From Clostridium_T sp040217795 (GTDB taxonomy: Bacteria; Bacillota; Clostridia; Clostridiales; Clostridiaceae), in NCBI GenBank assembly GCA_040217795.1, contig JBEHWK010000005.1, positions 1 through 64,000 of the forward strand: a stretch of DNA of 64,000 nucleotides, in the 5' to 3' direction. Numbering within the stretch: position 1 is the first letter of the stretch; each line of letters begins with the position of its first letter. The notes beneath the pieces were generated by a model. That model was given only the letters and a program-made list of their open reading frames with translations. It ran no database searches and was not told the DNA's origin. A program made the position numbers and the translations under genes. Below are positions 60,361 through 64,000 of the stretch, one piece after another.

Positions 60361-60612
60361 TTAGTATTTTGTGAAAACTTTAATATTAAAAATAAATCCT
60401 GCTGACAGCAAAATAAGACCTGAAATTCCAACCTTGATACTATGTATCCAGAAAGCGTACGGTATCATGATATGACTTATAAGATACAAAGGAAATCCTG
60501 TTGCAGCCGAATAAACCAGAAAAAATCTTCCCCAAAAGGTTGCAGCTAATTTCTTATTATTCATCTTCCCGCATACAGTTGCCATCAATGTACCTGTTAT
60601 AATGATTTTCAT
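60361..60612 (-). CDS. Small membrane protein, uncharacterised
   Basis: An 83-residue protein with two or three hydrophobic segments (FFLVYSAATGFPLYLISHIMIP, GISGLILLSAGFIF). No family was recognised. It follows the methyltransferase-like gene by 28 bases and is probably in the same transcript, which ends at the 60,319 terminator. No ideal ribosome site; the start is tentative. Confidence 0.5.
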   Translation of the reverse strand: MKIIITGTLMATVCGKMNNKKLAATFWGRFFLVYSAATGFPLYLISHIMIPYAFWIHSIKVGISGLILLSAGFIFNIKVFTKY

Positions 60613-60640
60613 CTCCGAATTATATCTCCAATGAAAACTC

Positions 60641-61336
60641 CTACCATATAAATGGAATAATCCTGTACCTGACTCTTTTCATATACTCCTCATAACCCTG
60701 AAGATCCTTCTTCAACACATCTTCTTCATTTAAAATCCTGGGGATAATTTCAATGCAGCAAAAAATCATAGGAATCAATGCATAAAATGACCCGAGTATA
60801 AAGGGTATGCTGATATCTATCATAATTGAGGACAGATACATAGGGTGTCTTATAATTGCATATAAACCATAATCAATAAGCTTCTGGTTTTCCTGTATCT
60901 CAATCACACGGGAAGCATAACTGTTCTGCTTCATCACAAGAGAAAACAGGAAATATCCAGTTTCAAACAAAATAATGCCCACAATAATAAGCCATAATGA
61001 TACATAAGACCATTGAAACCTATAATCAATTCCAGGAATAATGAAGGCAATGACCATAAATACGAGTGAAAGCTTAACCAGTTTTTTCAGTGACTTCTCC
61101 GTTTCTTTCGTCTTCATACGCTTTTCAAGCAATTCAGGGTCGTTCTTCATCAGATATATAAACTCTAATGTCATAGGAACTGCAGCCGCAACAAGGAAAA
61201 TCCATGCATTCCAGTATTTTATAGTTCCTGCTGCTGAAAACAATATCAGCCATATGCCTGCAATTCCGCTTCCGAATCTTAACAAAGTCAATCTGATTAA
61301 TTTATTCTTATCAATTCCTTCACTTTTTACACTCAT
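60641..61336 (-). CDS. Isoprenylcysteine methyltransferase-like membrane protein
   Basis: A 231-residue membrane protein with about six segments. The C-terminal part has the PEMT/ICMT signature: LIDYGLYAIIRHPMYLSSIM (RHPxY motif) and NEEDVLKKDLQGYEEYMKRV. Eukaryotic relatives methylate prenylcysteines with SAM; bacterial ones have unknown substrates. Ribosome site GAGGTGG. First gene of a two-gene transcript. Confidence 0.82.
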   Translation of the reverse strand: MSVKSEGIDKNKLIRLTLLRFGSGIAGIWLILFSAAGTIKYWNAWIFLVAAAVPMTLEFIYLMKNDPELLEKRMKTKETEKSLKKLVKLSLVFMVIAFIIPGIDYRFQWSYVSLWLIIVGIILFETGYFLFSLVMKQNSYASRVIEIQENQKLIDYGLYAIIRHPMYLSSIMIDISIPFILGSFYALIPMIFCCIEIIPRILNEEDVLKKDLQGYEEYMKRVRYRIIPFIW

Positions 61337-61396
61337 ATAACCACCTCTATTGAGAATACTCCAGGCTTCATATATAATTATATTTTTAGTAAACCT

Positions 61397-61636
61397 TTAC
61401 ATTAATGAAAATGATATATGGATGTAGTTCCTCTCATATTGTCCTGAAGCAGCTTTGTATTTAACATTCTTATTCATGCTGATGGTATTGTTTTTAGTTT
61501 TCTCATAAGCTATTATAAGTTTGTCCACTTTCCTGCTTTGTTCAAGAACAGCTTCGCTTACGAGATTTCCACCATAGATTTCTATCATTCGATTCAATCT
61601 TATCTTTTCTCTTTTTAATTTTTTCTCTAACTTCAT
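61397..61636 (-). CDS. Spo0E-like aspartyl-phosphate phosphatase
   Basis: A 79-residue protein with the Spo0E family signature: two helices, RLNRMIEIYG and VLEQSRKVDKLIIAYEK (the S-x-x-(L/V)-D motif). Spo0E proteins dephosphorylate Spo0A-P and delay sporulation. The C-terminal 25 residues are unusual for the family. Ribosome site GGAGGTGG. It supports a spore-forming host. Confidence 0.8.
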   Translation of the reverse strand: MKLEKKLKREKIRLNRMIEIYGGNLVSEAVLEQSRKVDKLIIAYEKTKNNTISMNKNVKYKAASGQYERNYIHISFSLM

Positions 61637-61774
61637 CGTAATTTGCCACCTCCTGGATTTTTTTATATTATATCACTACTCCCCCGTAATATTTTGTCAC
61701 TTATTGTAACATGAAAAATTTATTTATAGACAATTTGTAACATTTTATTTACAAATCAAAAATCAGTCCATATC

Positions 61775-62188
61775 CTATTGTCTACTTTTATTTCTTGCAG
61801 TTTCCAAAGGTTCCAGTTTCAATCCCCAATCCTTATATCCTTCAGCTATACTTTGAAAATATTTTTCCTCTGGCTCTGCTGATCCTTTATTGACCATAAT
61901 ATATACTAAAGCTTTATATTTTTTACTCCCTTCATCTTCTACCTCAACGTTTATCTTTTCATAAAGTTCTGGAAACTCTTCATATTCATCAAGTTTCCTT
62001 ATATCCATGTCTGAAACCTCATAAATTGCACCTTCCAGGATATCACCGCTATTTTCAATAATATCCGCATAGGCATTAAATACCAGCGTATAATTTTTTA
62101 GTTTTACTTTTGATATGGGAACTGAATCAGGACATCTTCTTTTCATATCACATATATTGAGGTTACTTCCATATGCAAAATATAACAT
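61775..62188 (-). CDS. Gamma-glutamylcyclotransferase-like (AIG2/GGCT) protein
   Basis: A 137-residue protein of the GGCT fold. It begins with the hallmark LYFAYGSNLN that forms the active-site loop; the catalytic glutamate is probably within LDEYEEFPELYEK. Family members split gamma-glutamyl dipeptides to 5-oxoproline or act on gamma-glutamylamines. Ribosome site GGGGGAGG. Substrate unknown. Confidence 0.85.
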   Translation of the reverse strand: MLYFAYGSNLNICDMKRRCPDSVPISKVKLKNYTLVFNAYADIIENSGDILEGAIYEVSDMDIRKLDEYEEFPELYEKINVEVEDEGSKKYKALVYIMVNKGSAEPEEKYFQSIAEGYKDWGLKLEPLETARNKSRQ

Positions 62189-62536
62189 TCATTTCCTCCC
62201 CCTGTATTTTCACATAAATTTAATCACTTAATAAAAACATTTGAAATTCTATAGTCATTCAGCACGGGAAATATAAGTAAATAAACAAATTTCCCTTAAT
62301 TCCAGTATTGTACTACTAAACTATTTACTAAAACAATACTTTTATTCATAAATATTTACTAAATCTGCTGACTCAATATTATTACACTTTATGTTTTACT
62401 AAACTATTGAAAATGGTATAATTATCATTTAAAATTGGGTTGTAGGTAATATTAGTTATTACTGTATACAATTACAATTATTTATTGAAAGATTTCAAAA
62501 TATGCGATTTAGTAAATAGAATTAGGAGGAATGAAA
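62189..62536. other. Regulatory interval before the hydrogenase operon
   Basis: No frame fits. The stretch carries the TTTACTAAA repeats listed separately and a promoter-like TTTACT (16-base spacer) TATAAT at 62395-62422, which places the start site about 105 bases before the first gene. Confidence 0.55.
62324..62516 (+). promoter_or_regulatory. Four TTTA(C/G)TAAA repeats, putative operator cluster
   Basis: TTTACTAAA occurs at 62324-62332, 62355-62363 and 62395-62403, and its reverse complement TTTAGTAAA at 62508-62516; a half copy is at 62313. The third copy covers the -35 region. This points to a regulator binding several sites to control the hydrogenase operon. Confidence 0.5.
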
Positions 62537-62824
62537 ATGAAAAATCTGAATGTTGAAGTTTGTGCCTGTACTGAATGTGTTATGAATGGTTCTATGGATA
62601 TTATGGAAGCAATTGAGCAATTAAAAGAAACATCTCATGAATTAAAAGGGCAATATCACACTGATATTGAAATCAACATAACTCCTGTTAAATGTCTCGG
62701 AGAAGAAAAGCACGGCATTAGTTCACCCAGAGTATCTATAAACGATTCAATATTTGAAAAAACAAACAGTGAAACAATAATGGCTGAAATTATTTCTGCA
62801 ATGAAAATGGATGTGATCTTATGA
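62537..62824 (+). CDS. Small cysteine-bearing protein, NuoE-like, hydrogenase partner
   Basis: A 95-residue protein. It contains CACTEC near the N-terminus and VKCLGE near residue 53, a spacing that recalls the thioredoxin-like [2Fe-2S] fold of NuoE-type hydrogenase subunits, although the second cysteine pair is incomplete. It overlaps the hydrogenase start by four bases (ATGA), so the two are coupled. The ATG at 62537 is preferred to 62531 because AGGAGG lies seven bases upstream. Role as electron partner or assembly factor is inferred. Confidence 0.65.
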   Translation: MKNLNVEVCACTECVMNGSMDIMEAIEQLKETSHELKGQYHTDIEINITPVKCLGEEKHGISSPRVSINDSIFEKTNSETIMAEIISAMKMDVIL

Positions 62825-64000
62825 TGAGAGGGATACATACTCCCATAACTCAGATACGGAGACAAATTTTCGCAGAAATTGCTCGATTGGCATATGAAGG
62901 CGGAAACTACAAAAGATTTGAAGATATACCTTATAAGATAATTCCAGGTGAAGTTGCACATTATCGTGACAGTGTATTTCTGGAAAGAGCCATCGTAGGC
63001 GAACGTCTTCGCCTTGCTATGGGACTTTCTTTAAGAGATGCAGGTCAGCCTGCCCCAATATCAAAGGGTATTGAGGAAAGTGCAAAACATGAAAAATACT
63101 ATGAACCTCCCCTTGTTAGCGTTATTCCTTTTGCATGTAATGCATGCCCTGAAAAATCCTACAAAGTAACCAATAACTGCAGAGGTTGTCTGGCTCACCC
63201 TTGTACAAGCGTATGCCCTGTTAATGCAGTTTCTATAATAAGCGGGTATTCGCATATAGATCAGGAAAAATGTATAAAATGTGGAAGATGCAAAGATGCA
63301 TGTCCATACGATGCAATTGCCAAAAGAAAAAGACCATGTTCAGCGGCCTGTGGTGTTAATGCAATTGAAAATGATCATCTTGGCAGGGCAAAGATTAACC
63401 CTGATAAATGCGTATCCTGTGGCATGTGCATGGTTAACTGCCCATTTGGGGCAATTGCTGACAAGTCACAGATATTTCAATTGATTCGGGCCATGGAAGA
63501 AGGAAAAGAAGTCATTGCCATTGTTGCTCCTGCATTTATAGGTCAATTTGGGCCATTGGCAACACCAGATAAAGTTAAATCAGCTTTAAAAGCCCTTGGG
63601 TTTTCCACTTCCTACGAGGTAGCACTTGGTGCAGATATGGGAGCTATGGCTGAGGCACATCATTATGTGGATAAAGTTCCGAATGAATTGCCTTTCCTGC
63701 TTACTTCCTGCTGTCCATCCTGGTCAATGCTTGCCAAAAAATACTTTCCTGATGTAATTGGCAGCATTTCAAATGAGTTGACCCCTATGGTTGCCACCTC
63801 AAGATATGTTAAAGAACGTCATCCAAATGCCTGCGTAACATTTATCGGGCCATGCGCAGCAAAAAAACTTGAAGCTTCCCGTAAATCTGTCCGCAGTGAT
63901 GTTGACTTCGTAATTACCTTTGAAGAATTAATGGGTATGTTTGCAGCAAAAGAAATTGAGTTTGCTGACTTTGAGAAGACAAGCTCTTACCATGATGCTA
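62821..64000 (+). CDS. [FeFe] hydrogenase, group B-like (3' end beyond window)
   Basis: 393 codons are visible before the right edge. An N-terminal region with cysteines (CNACPEKSY, CRGCLAHPCTSVCP) is followed by two [4Fe-4S] ferredoxin motifs (CIKCGRCKDACPYDAI, CVSCGMCMVNCPFGAI). The H-cluster motifs then begin: LLTSCCPSWSMLAKKYFP (motif 1) and FIGPCAAKKLEA (motif 2); motif 3 lies beyond the edge. The TSCCPSW form, instead of the TSCCPGW of the well-known group A enzymes, suggests group B. It would make or oxidise H2 with ferredoxin in the cytoplasm. Two adjacent ATG codons (62821, 62824) are possible starts. Confidence 0.92.
   Translation, partial: MMRGIHTPITQIRRQIFAEIARLAYEGGNYKRFEDIPYKIIPGEVAHYRDSVFLERAIVGERLRLAMGLSLRDAGQPAPISKGIEESAKHEKYYEPPLVSVIPFACNACPEKSYKVTNNCRGCLAHPCTSVCPVNAVSIISGYSHIDQEKCIKCGRCKDACPYDAIAKRKRPCSAACGVNAIENDHLGRAKINPDKCVSCGMCMVNCPFGAIADKSQIFQLIRAMEEGKEVIAIVAPAFIGQFGPLATPDKVKSALKALGFSTSYEVALGADMGAMAEAHHYVDKVPNELPFLLTSCCPSWSMLAKKYFPDVIGSISNELTPMVATSRYVKERHPNACVTFIGPCAAKKLEASRKSVRSDVDFVITFEELMGMFAAKEIEFADFEKTSSYHDA

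Noticed and set aside
1..64000. CRISPR arrays, rRNA, tRNA or an intact prophage
   Set aside because: No regularly spaced repeats, rRNA signatures, cloverleaf sets or phage structural genes were seen; the DnaD-like and LAGLIDADG genes stand alone.

Overview
The window looks like the chromosome of a low-GC, spore-forming anaerobe of the genus Clostridium (sensu stricto) or a close relative. The grounds are the base composition, AGGAGG ribosome sites with frequent TTG/GTG starts, a Spo0E-type phosphatase, a clostridial tmRNA tag (AEDNFALAA), a group-B-like [FeFe] hydrogenase, and a 2,3-butanediol dehydrogenase resembling those of acetogenic clostridia. No rRNA, tRNA, CRISPR array or intact prophage was seen. 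Most genes lie on the minus strand.

Layout. 1-1350: start of a PTS permease gene and its LicT-type antiterminator, each behind a ribonucleic antiterminator (RAT) and terminator. 1.6-6.7 kb: a membrane glycosyltransferase, then butanediol dehydrogenase with a -24/-12 promoter, upstream activator sites and an AcoR-type sigma-54 activator. 7.1-9.2 kb: tmRNA (ssrA) whose T-loop is interrupted by a 277-nt group I intron, a free-standing LAGLIDADG gene facing its 3' end, a tautomerase and smpB. 9.4-15.9 kb: RNase R, AI-2E-type permease, aldehyde dehydrogenase, PrmA-like methylase, FMN-binding protein. 16.3-19.9 kb: modABC and a divergent HTH/PBP-like regulator sharing a 10-base operator word. 20-26.3 kb: amino-acid ABC operon behind a leader terminator, pdxST, aldo-keto reductase, idi. 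26.7-28.3 kb: two 86-residue paralogues, a candidate ncRNA, and a c-di-GMP-I riboswitch in front of a small exported peptide. 28.3-30.1 kb: a decaying NiFe-hydrogenase maturation locus (frameshifted small gene, hypB without its P-loop, hypA, IS605-type relic, shredded hypF). 30.3-50.9 kb: housekeeping and accessory genes including htpG with CIRCE, an ArsA-like ATPase, bioB with a BirA box, DhaLM, HEAT and HIRAN proteins, serine acetyltransferase, a radical SAM protein and DUF1003. 50.9-60.2 kb: an eight-gene operon. 60.4-64 kb: small membrane genes, a Spo0E-like gene and the start of an [FeFe] hydrogenase operon.

The most promising candidate for an undescribed system is the 50,950-60,109 operon. 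From a consensus promoter it reads sugar-binding lipoprotein, ABC ATPase, permease, methylthioribose kinase (MtnK), methylthioribose-1-phosphate isomerase (MtnA), two-part transketolase and RuBisCO-like protein. Together these suggest import of methylthioribose or 5-deoxyribose, phosphorylation, two isomerisations and a C2-C3 cleavage by transketolase. Such a route would replace the cupin or aldolase steps of known salvage shunts. The steps up to the isomerase rest on family knowledge; the transketolase step is inference.

The second strong signal is the intron-split tmRNA beside an unattached homing-endonuclease gene. Third is the concerted decay of the hyp locus, which suggests loss of NiFe-hydrogenase maturation at this site while an [FeFe] hydrogenase is kept at the right end.
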